This document shows positions 38,091 to 46,777 of a stretch of DNA of 64,000 bases, in pieces. This DNA comes from Streptomyces sp. NBC_01267 (lineage in GTDB: Bacteria > Actinomycetota > Actinomycetes > Streptomycetales > Streptomycetaceae). The translations under genes were made by a program, and so were the position numbers. The stretch is from assembly GCF_036241575.1 (NCBI RefSeq), contig NZ_CP108455.1, positions 4,467,501 through 4,531,500 of the forward strand, given 5' to 3'. The number at the start of each line of letters is the position of its first letter. Position 1 is the stretch's first letter. Below the pieces are notes generated by a model that made no database searches, was not told where the DNA came from, and was given only the letters and a program-made list of their open reading frames with translations.

Positions 38091-38864
38091 TCACAGCTCC
38101 CGGTGGACCTTGGTGTTGGAGGCCTGGGCGCGGGGGCGGACCACCAGGAGGTCGATGTTGACATGGCTCGGGCGGGTGACGGTCCAGGTGATGGACTCCG
38201 CCACGTCGTCGGCGGTCAGCGGCTCGGCCACGCCCGCGTAGACCTTGGCGGCCTTCTCCTTGTCGCCGCCGAAGCGGGTCGTGGCGAACTCCTCGGTCCT
38301 GACCATCCCGGGGGCGATCTCGATCACCCGTACCGGCTGCCCGACGATCTCCAGCCGGAGGGTCTCGGCGAGGACGCGGGCGCCGTTCTTCGCGGCCACG
38401 TAGCCCGCGCCGCCCTCGTAGGCCCCGTGGCCCGCGGTGGAGGAGACGACGACCACGGTGCCGTCCCCGCTCGCGACCAGGGCGGGGAGCAGCGTCTGGG
38501 TGAGATTGAGGGTGCCGATGACGTTCGTCTCGTACATCTGACGCCAGTCCGCGGGGTCACCGGTGGCGACCGGGTCGGCTCCGAGCGCGCCGCCGGCGTT
38601 GTTCACCAGGACGCCGATCGTGGGGAACGCGGTGGCGAAGGCCTCGACGGCCGGGCGGTCCGTGACGTCCAGGGGGTACGCGGTGGCCTGGTGCCCCGCG
38701 GCGTTGATCTCGGCCGCCAGCGCTTCGATGCGGTCCTTGCGGCGCGCGGTGAGCACGACCCGGTATCCGGCGGCTGCCAGGTGCCGTGCGGTGGCGGCAC
38801 CGATGCCGCTGCTCGCTCCGGTGACGACGGCGATGCGGTTGGTGGCTGCGGGCGCGGCGGTCAT
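38091..38864 (-). CDS. SDR family oxidoreductase
   Basis: 257 residues, classical short-chain dehydrogenase. Cofactor motif TGASSGIGAATA (TGxxxGxG) with RRKDR suggesting NADP(H); NNAGG; catalytic Ser in VVSSTAG, Tyr and Lys in YVAAKNG. The C-terminal VNIDLLVVRPRAQASN is typical of the YdfG/serine-dehydrogenase-like subgroup. GAGGAG lies 8 nt before ATG 38864. Convergent with rtcB with 40 bp between stops. Confidence 0.88.
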   Translation of the reverse strand: MTAAPAATNRIAVVTGASSGIGAATARHLAAAGYRVVLTARRKDRIEALAAEINAAGHQATAYPLDVTDRPAVEAFATAFPTIGVLVNNAGGALGADPVATGDPADWRQMYETNVIGTLNLTQTLLPALVASGDGTVVVVSSTAGHGAYEGGAGYVAAKNGARVLAETLRLEIVGQPVRVIEIAPGMVRTEEFATTRFGGDKEKAAKVYAGVAEPLTADDVAESITWTVTRPSHVNIDLLVVRPRAQASNTKVHREL

Positions 38865-38974
38865 GGCGGGTGCTCCTCGGGCGTGCGGTCGGCTCACATC
38901 GGACTTCGGGGCTTCGGGGCTTCGGGATCTCCGGGGTCAGGATATGCGGCACGCGCGGGCCGTCCGGGGCGGGA

Positions 38975-39310
38975 TCAGCGCCCGCGCGGTCCGTACACGA
39001 TCACGGCCATCCCGGCCAGGCAGATCAGTGCGCCCGTGATGTCCCAGCGGTCGGGGCGGTAGCCGTCGGCGACCACGCCCCAGACGATGGAACCGGCCAC
39101 GAAGACCCCTCCGTAGGCGGCGAGGACCCGGCCGAACTCGCCGTCGGGCTGGAGCGTCGCGACGAAGCCGTAGATGCCGAGCGCGATGATGCCGCCGCCG
39201 ATCCAGATCCAGCCCCGGTGCTCCCGTACGCCCTGCCAGACGAGCCAGGCGCCGCCGATCTCGAAGAGCGCGGCGAGGACGAAGAGGGCGGCGGAGCGGG
39301 CGATCAGCAT
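38975..39310 (-). CDS. YnfA/UPF0060 family membrane protein
   Basis: 111 residues with four hydrophobic helices, the small-multidrug-resistance-like topology of YnfA proteins. Typical segments: [60 protein letters not shown] and a [17 protein letters not shown] end. Small-molecule export is suspected for the family. ATG 39310. A truncated MarR-like reading frame begins 21 bp upstream on the opposite strand. Confidence 0.9.
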   Translation of the reverse strand: MLIARSAALFVLAALFEIGGAWLVWQGVREHRGWIWIGGGIIALGIYGFVATLQPDGEFGRVLAAYGGVFVAGSIVWGVVADGYRPDRWDITGALICLAGMAVIVYGPRGR

Positions 39311-39330
39311 GGGCGACAGCGTGACACGGA

Positions 39331-39504
39331 CGGCTGCGCGGGACGTGGCCCACCGGACGGATCGCCGAGCTGACCGGGCTCACCACGGGGTCCGCGACCC
39401 GGCTCGTCGACCGGGACATCGCCCTGCTGACCGCACACATGCGGCGGACGGTGGAGCTGGGCGCCGCGCAGATCAGCCGTCTGCGGAGTGGGGAACCGGA
39501 CTGA
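39331..39504 (+). pseudogene. Remnant of a MarR family regulator gene
   Basis: The frame ending at TGA 39502-39504 reads [20 protein letters not shown] (39355-39414), the recognition helix of a MarR winged helix, and then jumps to DIALLTAHMRRTVELG, which resembles a MarR C-terminal helix. The first half of the protein and the wing are missing, there is no start codon with a ribosome site, and an in-frame TGA lies at 39322. The piece overlaps the end of the Mut7-C gene on the other strand by 32 bp. I read it as a decayed regulator, perhaps once of the divergent YnfA gene. Confidence 0.55.
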
Positions 39505-40219
39505 AGTCGCGCAGCGCCTCCGCCACGATCGTCTCCAGCCGGTGGTGGTGCGCGCCCCGCCAGTACACCCGCTCGCACGCCGTGCACTGCGCGAAGACGT
39601 CGTGCGAGCGCTCCGTACCGCCTTCGATACGGCCGCGCACGCTCTCCTTCGTGGCCGGTACGAGGTCTCCGTTGCACGCGCTGCAGCGGGTCCACGGCGC
39701 GAGTACGGGGGCGAACCTGCCGAGCACGTCACGGAGCTGTTCGTCGGGCTGGTCGCTGTAGACGTACGCCCCGGCCCACAGCTCCCGGCGGCGCAGCAGC
39801 CCCCGGTCCCGCGACAGCAGGACGCGCTGGTGCCGTGCCGAACAGGTGGCGAGCGCCGGGTCGCCGATGTCCTCGCTGAAGTACTCCGTGTCCACCCCGA
39901 GCAGCCGCAACCGCCTTGCCAGGGTGCCGAGATGGACATCCAGCAGGAAGCGGAGCGGGGCGCCGGGCACCTGCTGGGGGCGCTCCACCGCGTACACCTC
40001 GACGGTCTCGCCCGCGCGCGGGATGTGTGAGACCGGTACGGTCCGGCCGTCCACGGCCAGGCGGCCCGCCTCGGTGAGCGGGACGCCCATCGACTCGACG
40101 ACGTGCCCGAGCGTCGACTTGCCGTCGGTGATCACGGCGGTCCGCCCCTGGCGTCGCTCCGACGGGACGAAGAGGTGCAGTTCCGGGGCGAATTCGAGGT
40201 GGATCTCGGGTCCGTTCAC
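39473..40219 (-). CDS. Mut7-C RNase domain protein with ubiquitin-like N-terminus
   Basis: 248 residues in two domains: an N-terminal ubiquitin-like Mut7-C domain (about 5-80; LEFAPELHLFVPSERRQG and GRTVPVSHIPRAGETVEVY) and a C-terminal Mut7-C RNase of the PIN fold (about 88-240; FLLDVHLGTLARRLRLLGVD, with VLLSRDRGLL) ending in a zinc ribbon (TRCSACNGDLVP and AQCTACERVYWRG). The family is thought to cut RNA; no substrate is known. GTG 40219. Confidence 0.85.
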   Translation of the reverse strand: MNGPEIHLEFAPELHLFVPSERRQGRTAVITDGKSTLGHVVESMGVPLTEAGRLAVDGRTVPVSHIPRAGETVEVYAVERPQQVPGAPLRFLLDVHLGTLARRLRLLGVDTEYFSEDIGDPALATCSARHQRVLLSRDRGLLRRRELWAGAYVYSDQPDEQLRDVLGRFAPVLAPWTRCSACNGDLVPATKESVRGRIEGGTERSHDVFAQCTACERVYWRGAHHHRLETIVAEALRDFSPVPHSADG

Positions 40220-40334
40220 GCCGTCAGGATGTCACCGGGACGGTGGCCGGGCCAGGGATTTCCGCAGTGAGCCAGGCGACGCGCCGCCCGGTGGGTCGGG
40301 CGCCCCCGGCAGGTCGGGTGTGCCGCCCGGCATG

Positions 40335-40534
40335 TCAGGCGGCGCCCGGCCGGTCCGCCGTACCGGGGACGGCCGCCGCGTTCTCCGTCGCCCAGGCGGC
40401 GAAGGTGCGTGCCGGGTGGCCGGTCAGCTCCTCGACGGTGCGGTCGACCGGGGCGGGCAGGTACGCGCTCACTGATTCGCCGCGCAGCCGGGGCTCGGCG
40501 ATCGGGCTGTCCGCGGGCGCGGGCGCGGGGTCCG
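40335..40534 (-). pseudogene. C-terminal remnant of an NmrA-like NAD(P)-binding protein
   Basis: The 315-bp gap between two minus-strand genes contains a frame ending at 40335 that reads ...PRLRGESVSAYLPAPVDRTV then EELTGHPARTFAAWATENAA. This is the usual C-terminus of NmrA/NAD(P)H-binding oxidoreductases. The whole Rossmann part is missing; the fragment begins right at the metallophosphatase stop codon. Probably left over from a deletion. The rest of the gap shows nothing else. Confidence 0.5.
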
Positions 40535-41275
40535 TCAGGCCACGGCGCGGAAGTGCGTGGTGATCCCGCCGTCCTCGTCCAGCACATGGAAGGCGACCCC
40601 GGGCGGTGGCGTACGACTGGTCAGGGTCTCGCCCTTCTCCCAGGGCAGTCGGAGCGTCGATGTCACGCCGGGCGCGACGAGCAGCGGGCGGCCCGCGAAC
40701 GCCGTCGCCGCCGGGGTGTGGGCGTGCCCGGTCAGGACGGCCGGGATGTTGCTGCGCCCCGCCAGCACGTCGGCCAGCCGCCCGGCGTTCCGCAGCCGGA
40801 TCGTGTCGATGTACGGGTGGTGGAGCGGGGTGGGCGGGTGATGGAGGACCGGTACGGCCGGGGTGCCACCGAGCCCGTCGAGCGTACGGGTCAGCCAGTC
40901 GAGGGTCTCGTCGTCGAGCAGGCCCGCGTCCTCGCCGGGAATCGTCGAGTCGAGCATCAGGAAGGCGTAACCGGCCGCGTGGTGCAGGCGGTTGACGGCT
41001 CCGGGCGCGTCCTCCTCGCCCAGCAGCACCTTGCGGTAGGCCGTGCGCTCGTCGTGGTTCCCCGGGCAGGTGAAGACCGGGGGAGTGAGCGTGGCGAGGA
41101 GCGCGGCGGCCTCGGCGTACTCGTCGGGCGCTCCGTGGTCCGCGATGTCGCCGGTGACCAGGACGGCGTCGGGCTGCGTCGTCAGGGAGCGCAGATACTC
41201 CACGACCCTGGCCGAGCGTTCCGCCGTCGGGCCGGTCCCGTCGAGATGGAGATCGCTGATCTGGGCGAGAAGCAT
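40535..41275 (-). CDS. Metallophosphoesterase (CpdA-like)
   Basis: 246 residues, calcineurin-like phosphoesterase. The five metal motifs are all present: ISDLHLDG, VTGDIADHG, CPGNHDER, VLHHPP and LTGHAHTP. Closest in pattern to 3',5'-cyclic-nucleotide phosphodiesterases of the CpdA/IcC group and related phosphatases. ATG 41275. An inverted repeat at 41315-41343 lies just upstream and may be an operator. Confidence 0.87.
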   Translation of the reverse strand: MLLAQISDLHLDGTGPTAERSARVVEYLRSLTTQPDAVLVTGDIADHGAPDEYAEAAALLATLTPPVFTCPGNHDERTAYRKVLLGEEDAPGAVNRLHHAAGYAFLMLDSTIPGEDAGLLDDETLDWLTRTLDGLGGTPAVPVLHHPPTPLHHPYIDTIRLRNAGRLADVLAGRSNIPAVLTGHAHTPAATAFAGRPLLVAPGVTSTLRLPWEKGETLTSRTPPPGVAFHVLDEDGGITTHFRAVA

Positions 41276-41314
41276 GGAGGTCCCCTCCGTGGTGTGCGCC
41301 GAGCCCCGACGGCC

Positions 41315-41343
41315 CTAACGGTTGATGTCATTAAAACCATTAG
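41315..41343. promoter_or_regulatory. Inverted repeat upstream of the metallophosphatase gene
   Basis: CTAACGGTT (41315-41323) and AACCATTAG (41335-41343) form an inverted repeat with one mismatched pair, separated by 11 bp, in a notably A+T-rich patch. It looks like the operator of a dimeric MarR- or TetR-type repressor; no intact regulator gene lies next to it. Confidence 0.55.
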
Positions 41344-41460
41344 CAGCAGTGGTGGGCAAGGGCGCAGTGGCCTCGGCGTCCGCTCCTGCGGCTGCGGCTA
41401 CTTGGGCGCGATCCGCCGACGGGTGCGTGCCCTCGGGCGCTTCCGTGCGTTACACCGACC

Positions 41461-41718
41461 ATGAACGTACGTCGAATTCTCACCACTGCCGCCGCCGGAT
41501 CCGCCCTGCTCGCGGCCTTCGCCCCCGCCGCTCAGGCCGCCGACCTCGGCGGCACGCTCAGCAGTACGGCGCAGACCACAGCAGCCATCGGCGAACAGGC
41601 CAAGCCGGTCGCCGAGGGCGTCGTCGGGGACAACGTCGGCAAGAAGGTGCACGCCGTGAAGGGAGCGGTGCAGGCCGGGGGCGACGCCCTGAAGGCCGGG
41701 AACGAACTCCTCGGCTGA
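41461..41718 (+). CDS. Small secreted protein
   Basis: 85 residues. Signal peptide NVRRILTTAAAGSALLAAFA with cleavage after AQAA (about residue 27) leaves a mature helical peptide of about 58 residues rich in Ala, Gly, Lys and Val (IGEQAKPVAEGVVGDNVGKK). No cysteines. Similar small secreted proteins are common in Streptomyces and are unstudied. ATG 41461; ribosome site not obvious. Confidence 0.65.
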   Translation: MNVRRILTTAAAGSALLAAFAPAAQAADLGGTLSSTAQTTAAIGEQAKPVAEGVVGDNVGKKVHAVKGAVQAGGDALKAGNELLG

Positions 41719-41769
41719 CACACCCTCAGCAGAGCGCGCACGGACCTCCGTGCCGCGCACGACGAACGC

Positions 41770-41800
41770 CTCGGGGCGGACCTACCTGGTCCGCCCCGAG
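41770..41800 (+). terminator. Terminator after the small secreted protein
   Basis: A perfect 13-bp stem (41770-41782 with 41788-41800, loop of 5 nt), 52 bp after the stop. Confidence 0.75.
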
Positions 41801-41980
41801 CCCGTTCCGGCACGGCTCGGCCCGACGCGTACCGAGCGGCACGACGTTGATCGGACCGTGCTGGACGGTGCGCCGCGTACCGGGGGCTCTTCCTGCTCGC
41901 CGCAGTGCTGACGGTGCCGCTGACCGTCGCCGCCGGGGTCGGCCGTGCCCGCTACCGGTAGGGCAGGTCCCGCACCGAGC

Positions 41981-42595
41981 TCAGGGCCACACCAGGCAGT
42001 ACGCCTGGTGCCCCGCGTCGTGCAGCCGGTGTGAGAAGTCCTGCCATTCGTGCAGCAGTCGGTACGCGTTGTACGCGTCCCGCGGCCCGCCGCGGTCCGG
42101 GACCGTCGACCAGATGAAGGCGGCGGCGCCCACCGATTCCTCGCCGACCCCCCGCAGCGGGTCCACGACCGTCATCGGGAGCTTCACCACCGCGTAGTCG
42201 GGGTGCAGCACGACCAGTTCCAGCGGAGGCACCTTGCCCAGCGGTATGCCCTGGATGCCGGTGAGGACCATCGCGGCCATCGTCTCCGGCTTTATCTTCG
42301 TGAACATGCCGCCCATGCCGAGCTCGTCACCGCCCAGCTCCTCCGGGCGCATGGTGACGGGCACCCGGGCGGCCGTGGCCCCGTCGGGCGCGCCGAAGTA
42401 CTTGTAGGTCACCCCCACAAGCCCACCACTTCTGCTACCCGTTCTTCCTGCCTGTGCGCGCGCCTCTGCCTCTCGCCGGTGCTTACCCCTCCGGGCAGGC
42501 TCGGGACCCAGGTCGTCGGTCCCCTCGCCCAGTCCGCCACCGCGATGCATATCTCCACCCGACCACTCGCAGCCCCCGCCGCGCAACCCGATCAT
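41981..42595 (-). CDS. Conserved Streptomyces protein of unknown function
   Basis: 204 residues from ATG 42595, which has GGGGGAGG 11 nt upstream. The first 60 residues are Gly/Arg-rich and disordered ([20 protein letters not shown]). The conserved part starts at [20 protein letters not shown] and continues with [40 protein letters not shown] and a Trp/His-rich end ([20 protein letters not shown]). A GTG at 42412 would give only this 143-residue part, and relatives may start there. No family recognised. Divergent from hemL with 71 bp between start codons. Confidence 0.65.
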   Translation of the reverse strand: MIGLRGGGCEWSGGDMHRGGGLGEGTDDLGPEPARRGKHRREAEARAQAGRTGSRSGGLVGVTYKYFGAPDGATAARVPVTMRPEELGGDELGMGGMFTKIKPETMAAMVLTGIQGIPLGKVPPLELVVLHPDYAVVKLPMTVVDPLRGVGEESVGAAAFIWSTVPDRGGPRDAYNAYRLLHEWQDFSHRLHDAGHQAYCLVWP

Positions 42596-42666
42596 CGTGT
42601 CAGAGACCTCCCCCACGGATGTGCTGTGAAACACCTGTCCGCAATACTGTCTGCGCCTCTGACACC

Positions 42667-43989
42667 ATGGCTTGTGTGAGCTATCCGTACGAATACGAAG
42701 CCCCAGTTTCGCAGACGCTCTTCGACCGCGCGTCCCATGTGACACCCGGCGGGGTGAACTCGCCTGTTCGCGCCTTCCGTGCCGTGGGCGGTACGCCCCG
42801 GTTCATGGTGTCCGGTACGGGCCCCTACCTGACCGACGCCGACGGACGCGAGTACGTCGACCTCGTGTGTTCGTGGGGCCCGATGATCCTCGGGCACTCC
42901 CACCCCGAGGTCGTCGCCGCCGTGCAGGCGGCGGTCGCGCGTGGCACCTCCTTCGGTACGCCGGGTGAGGGCGAGGTCGCGCTGGCCGAGGAGATCGTCG
43001 CCCGGGTCGAGCCGGTCGAGCAGGTGCGTCTGGTGTCGTCCGGCACCGAGGCGACCATGTCGGCGATCCGTCTCGCCCGCGGTTTCACCGGCCGCGCCAA
43101 GGTGGTGAAGTTCGCCGGCTGCTACCACGGGCACGTGGACGCGCTGCTGGCCGCGGCCGGGTCCGGTGTCGCGACCTTCGGGCTCCCGGACACGCCGGGC
43201 GTGACGGGTGCGCAGACCGGCGACACGATCGTCCTGCCGTACAACGACCTGGACGCGGTGCGGCAGGCGTTCGCCGCGCACCCCGGTGAGATCGCCTGCG
43301 TCATCACCGAGGCCTCGCCCGGGAACATGGGTGTGGTCCCGCCGGTCGAGGGCTTCAACGCCGGACTCAAGGAGCTCTGCTCCGGCAACGGCGCGCTGTA
43401 CATCTCCGACGAGGTCATGACCGGATTCCGTACCTCGAAGGCCGGCTGGTACGGCGTCGACGGTGTCCGTCCCGACCTGATGACCTTCGGCAAGGTCATG
43501 GGCGGCGGCTTCCCGGCCGCGGCGTTCGGTGGCCGCGCCGACGTCATGGCGTACCTGGCGCCCGTCGGACCCGTCTACCAGGCGGGCACCCTCTCCGGTA
43601 ACCCGGTCGCGACCGCCGCCGGGCTCGCGCAGCTGCGGCTGCTCGACGACGCCGCGTACGCGAAGGTCGACGCGGTCTCCCGGGAGATCCAGGGCCTCGT
43701 CTCCGCCGCCCTCACCAAGGAGGGGGTCGCGCACCGGATCCAGTCGGCGAGCAACATGTTCTCCGTGTTCTTCAGCGACAGCGACGTCCGTGACTACGAG
43801 GACGCCAAGGCGCAGGAAGCTTTCCGTTTCACCCCCTTCTTCCACTCGATGCTGGCGCAGGGCGTCTATCTGCCGCCGTCGGCCTTCGAGTCCTGGTTCG
43901 TTTCGACCACGCACGACGAGCGGGCGGTCGAGCGCATCGCCGCCGCACTTCCCGCCGCCGCCCGAGCCGCCGCCGAGGTGTCCGCATGA
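42667..43989 (+). CDS. hemL: Glutamate-1-semialdehyde 2,1-aminomutase
   Basis: 440 residues, PLP-dependent class III aminotransferase fold. Completes 5-aminolevulinate synthesis after HemA. Seen are [20 protein letters not shown], the PLP-phosphate region [39 protein letters not shown] and the Schiff-base lysine in [21 protein letters not shown] 42667 is used although no ribosome site is visible; GTG 42676 is an alternative. It overlaps the next gene by 4 bp and heads a plus-strand run ending in the cytochrome c assembly genes. Confidence 0.95.
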   Translation: MACVSYPYEYEAPVSQTLFDRASHVTPGGVNSPVRAFRAVGGTPRFMVSGTGPYLTDADGREYVDLVCSWGPMILGHSHPEVVAAVQAAVARGTSFGTPGEGEVALAEEIVARVEPVEQVRLVSSGTEATMSAIRLARGFTGRAKVVKFAGCYHGHVDALLAAAGSGVATFGLPDTPGVTGAQTGDTIVLPYNDLDAVRQAFAAHPGEIACVITEASPGNMGVVPPVEGFNAGLKELCSGNGALYISDEVMTGFRTSKAGWYGVDGVRPDLMTFGKVMGGGFPAAAFGGRADVMAYLAPVGPVYQAGTLSGNPVATAAGLAQLRLLDDAAYAKVDAVSREIQGLVSAALTKEGVAHRIQSASNMFSVFFSDSDVRDYEDAKAQEAFRFTPFFHSMLAQGVYLPPSAFESWFVSTTHDERAVERIAAALPAAARAAAEVSA

Positions 43990-44723
43990 GTGACAGCAGT
44001 ACCAGCAGCCCCAGAGGCATCGGTGACGCCGTGAGCGTCAACAACACGAGCGACGAGATCACCGTGGTCCATCTGATGCGCCACGGCGAGGTGCACAACC
44101 CGGACGGCGTGCTCTACGGGCGCCGCCCCGGCTACCACCTCTCCGAGCTGGGCCGGCAGATGGCCGACCGGGTCGCCGAGCACCTCGCGAGCCGTGACAT
44201 CACCCATGTCGTCGCGTCCCCGCTGGAGCGCGCGCAGGAGACCGCGACCCCGGTCGCCAAGTCCCACGGCCTGGAACTGGCCAGCGATGTGCGGCTCATC
44301 GAGGCAGCGAACATCTTCGAGGGCAAGACGTTCGGCGTCGGTGACGGCGCCCTGAGCAGGCCCGCCAACTGGAAGCACCTCACCAACCCGTTCCGTCCCT
44401 CCTGGGGCGAGCCGTACGTCGACCAGGTCGTACGGATGATGGGCGCCCTGAACGCCGCGCGCGACGCGGCCCGTGGCCACGAGGCGGTGTGTGTCAGCCA
44501 CCAGCTGCCCATCTGGACCGTACGGAGCTTCGTGGAGCGGCGGCGGCTCTGGCACGACCCGCGCAAGCGGCAGTGCACGCTCGCCTCGCTGACGACGTTC
44601 ACGTACCAGGGGGACCGGATTATCTCTGTCGGATACACGGAACCGGCAAGGGACCTGGTGCCGTCCCACCTCCTGTCGGGCGCAAAGCCCGTCAAAGGAA
44701 AAGCAAAAGCATATGGTGCTTAG
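43986..44723 (+). CDS. Histidine phosphatase family protein
   Basis: 245 residues, phosphoglycerate-mutase-like fold. The catalytic RHG motif is [11 protein letters not shown] near residue 32, with [15 protein letters not shown] and the second histidine in [10 protein letters not shown]. Substrate unknown; the co-expression with hemL is conserved in streptomycetes. The first 20 residues are Ser-rich and may not be conserved; a start further in is possible. ATG 43986 overlaps the hemL stop (ATGA). The region after its stop (44700-44760) is strikingly A+T-rich, with two CATATG. Confidence 0.87.
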   Translation: MSDSSTSSPRGIGDAVSVNNTSDEITVVHLMRHGEVHNPDGVLYGRRPGYHLSELGRQMADRVAEHLASRDITHVVASPLERAQETATPVAKSHGLELASDVRLIEAANIFEGKTFGVGDGALSRPANWKHLTNPFRPSWGEPYVDQVVRMMGALNAARDAARGHEAVCVSHQLPIWTVRSFVERRRLWHDPRKRQCTLASLTTFTYQGDRIISVGYTEPARDLVPSHLLSGAKPVKGKAKAYGA

Positions 44724-44828
44724 AGTGAAAAAACATATGTATTAGCGGGAACCTCCGTGTTCGTCCTGGCATCTAACCCGTTGCCCGCTTGTATGGGCCG
44801 CAAGGCAACGGATTGGATAGGTGGCGCG

Positions 44829-46085
44829 ATGCGCAACATGAGCCGAAGGGGCCTGCTGGGACTGGGGGCCGGGGCCGCGGCGGCAGCGGGACTGGCGGGG
44901 TGCAGTTCAGGATCGGGTTCGTCCGGCGGGACCGCCAGGACCGGCCCCGGTGGTAAGGAGAAGGGCAGCACCGGGTCCGGGGCCAGCCCCCGAATGGCCC
45001 CACAGCGGCTGATCGGCGACGGCTCGACGGCCGATACCGGCCTTCAGCCGAACCAGCCCGCCAAGCCCGTCCCGCTGGAACCCGGTCAGACCCCGCCGCA
45101 GTTCGTGGTCTTCTCCTGGGACGGTGCGGGCGAGGTCGGCAACGGCCTTTTCCCCCGATTCCTGGAACTCGCCAAAGAACACCAGGCGGGGATGACGTTC
45201 TTCCTCTCCGGCCTGTATCTGCTGCCGGAGTCGAAGAAGTCCCTCTACCACCCGCCGAACAACCCCGTCGGTGCCTCCGCCATCGGATATCTCACCGACG
45301 AGCACATCAAGGCGACGATGAAGTACACCCGGCAGGCCTGGCTCGAAGGCCATGAGATCGGGACCCACTTCAACGGCCATTTCTGTGGCACCACTTCGGG
45401 TTCGGTCGGCAACTGGACCCCGGAACAGTGGCAGAGCGAGATCGACCAGGCCGTTTCCTTCGTCACCGAATGGCGGACGAACACCGGCTGGCACGACGAG
45501 GACCCGCTGCCTTTCGATTACCGCAAGGAACTCGTCGGCAGCCGTACTCCCTGTCTGCTCGGCCAGGACAATCTGCTCCCGACGGCGAAGAAACTCGGCT
45601 GGCGCTACGACGCCAGCTCGCCCGGCGGTATGCAGACCTGGCCGGTCAAGCGCGGCGGACTGTGGGACCTTCCGCTCCAGCAGATCCCGTTCCCGGGGCA
45701 CACCTTCGAGGTGCTCTCGATGGACTACAACATGCTGGCCAACCAGTCGAAGAATTCGACAAAGGGCATGACGTCGCAGTATCCGTACTGGCGCAAGCAG
45801 GCAGCTGCCTCGTATCTCGCGGGGTTCAAGCGGGCGTACGAGACGAACCGCGCGCCGATGTACATCGGCAATCACTTCGAGGAGTGGAACGGCGGCCTCT
45901 ATATGGACGCCGTCGAGGAAGCGCTGAAGAAGATCGCGGGCCGGCCGGACGTACGGCTGGTCTCCTTCCGGCAGTTCTGCGACTGGCTCGATGTGCAGGA
46001 CCCGAAGGTGCTCGACAAGCTCCGCACCCTGGAGGTCGGACAGCGCCCGACCGGCGGCTGGAACAGTTTCTTTAAGACTGCCTGA
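44829..46085 (+). CDS. Polysaccharide deacetylase-like lipoprotein (Tat signal)
   Basis: 418 residues. The N-terminus MRNMSRRGLLGLGAGAAAAA with LAGC combines a twin-arginine motif with a lipobox, so a folded, lipid-anchored export product is likely. The catalytic region (about 95-400) is a NodB-type fold in variant form: motif 1 reads FVVFSWDGAG, and the metal pair HEIGTHFNGHF is kept. The first aspartate motif TFDDG is altered, so activity and substrate are open. ATG 44829; ATG 44838 is three codons later. Lies between hemL-phosphatase and the thiol-redox genes. Confidence 0.75.
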   Translation: MRNMSRRGLLGLGAGAAAAAGLAGCSSGSGSSGGTARTGPGGKEKGSTGSGASPRMAPQRLIGDGSTADTGLQPNQPAKPVPLEPGQTPPQFVVFSWDGAGEVGNGLFPRFLELAKEHQAGMTFFLSGLYLLPESKKSLYHPPNNPVGASAIGYLTDEHIKATMKYTRQAWLEGHEIGTHFNGHFCGTTSGSVGNWTPEQWQSEIDQAVSFVTEWRTNTGWHDEDPLPFDYRKELVGSRTPCLLGQDNLLPTAKKLGWRYDASSPGGMQTWPVKRGGLWDLPLQQIPFPGHTFEVLSMDYNMLANQSKNSTKGMTSQYPYWRKQAAASYLAGFKRAYETNRAPMYIGNHFEEWNGGLYMDAVEEALKKIAGRPDVRLVSFRQFCDWLDVQDPKVLDKLRTLEVGQRPTGGWNSFFKTA

Positions 46086-46152
46086 CAACGGGCTTTCCGG
46101 GCAGTGAGGGGGGTGGCCAAGATCCGGGAATCGGCCATGCGAAACTTTTCAC

Positions 46153-46773
46153 ATGGCTCTTACGCGCCCCCATCGCCGTACCACCGCCGTCCGCCGCGCC
46201 GCCCAGTTGGGCGCAGCGGTCGTGGTCGGTGCGCTAGCCCTGTCGGCGTGCGGATCCGGGGCGAAGGTGAGCAGTTCGCAGGGTTCCCGGTACGTGACCA
46301 GCAGCAGCGGGATCGTCACCGCGTCGAAGAGCAGCCGCGAGTCCGCCCCGGAACTGTCCGGTAAAACCGTCGAAGGCAAGACACTCGATGTGTCGAGCGC
46401 CTACCACGGCAAGATCCTCGTGCTGAACGTATGGGGCTCCTGGTGCCCGCCCTGTCGTGCCGAGGCGGTACATCTGGCCAAGGTCTCCAAGGACCTCCAG
46501 GCCAAGGGCGTCCAGTTCGTGGGGATCAACACCCGCGATCCCTCCACCGGTCCGGCGAAGGCGTTCGAGAAGGATTTCGACGTTCCGTATCCGAGCCTCT
46601 ACGACCCGACCGGCAAGCTTCTTCTCCGCTTTCCCGCAGGAAGTCTCAATCCGCAGTCCATTCCCTCCACGATCGTGGTCGACCGCGCGGGGAAGATCGC
46701 CGCGCGCAAGTCGGGCGGGGTCGACGAGGACATGCTGCGCAAGATGATCGACCCGCTGATCGCGGAGAAGTGA
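46153..46773 (+). CDS. TlpA/ResA-like thiol-disulfide oxidoreductase
   Basis: 206 residues. Lipoprotein signal (GALALSAC, Cys33) followed by a thioredoxin-like domain with VWGSWCPPCRAEA (CPPC) and the cis-Pro segment SIPSTIVVDRAG. In system II cytochrome c assembly, ResA-type proteins reduce the haem-binding CxxCH of apocytochrome c outside the membrane, using electrons from CcdA, whose gene starts 4 bp downstream. Confidence 0.9.
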   Translation: MALTRPHRRTTAVRRAAQLGAAVVVGALALSACGSGAKVSSSQGSRYVTSSSGIVTASKSSRESAPELSGKTVEGKTLDVSSAYHGKILVLNVWGSWCPPCRAEAVHLAKVSKDLQAKGVQFVGINTRDPSTGPAKAFEKDFDVPYPSLYDPTGKLLLRFPAGSLNPQSIPSTIVVDRAGKIAARKSGGVDEDMLRKMIDPLIAEK

Positions 46774-46777
46774 TCCT

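Noticed and set aside
41849..41961. A short frame ending at 41961 reads like the last membrane helix of a protein (YRGLFLLAAVLTVPLTVAAG).
   Set aside because: Only about 35 codons after an in-frame stop, without start signal; could be a gene remnant but too short to support.
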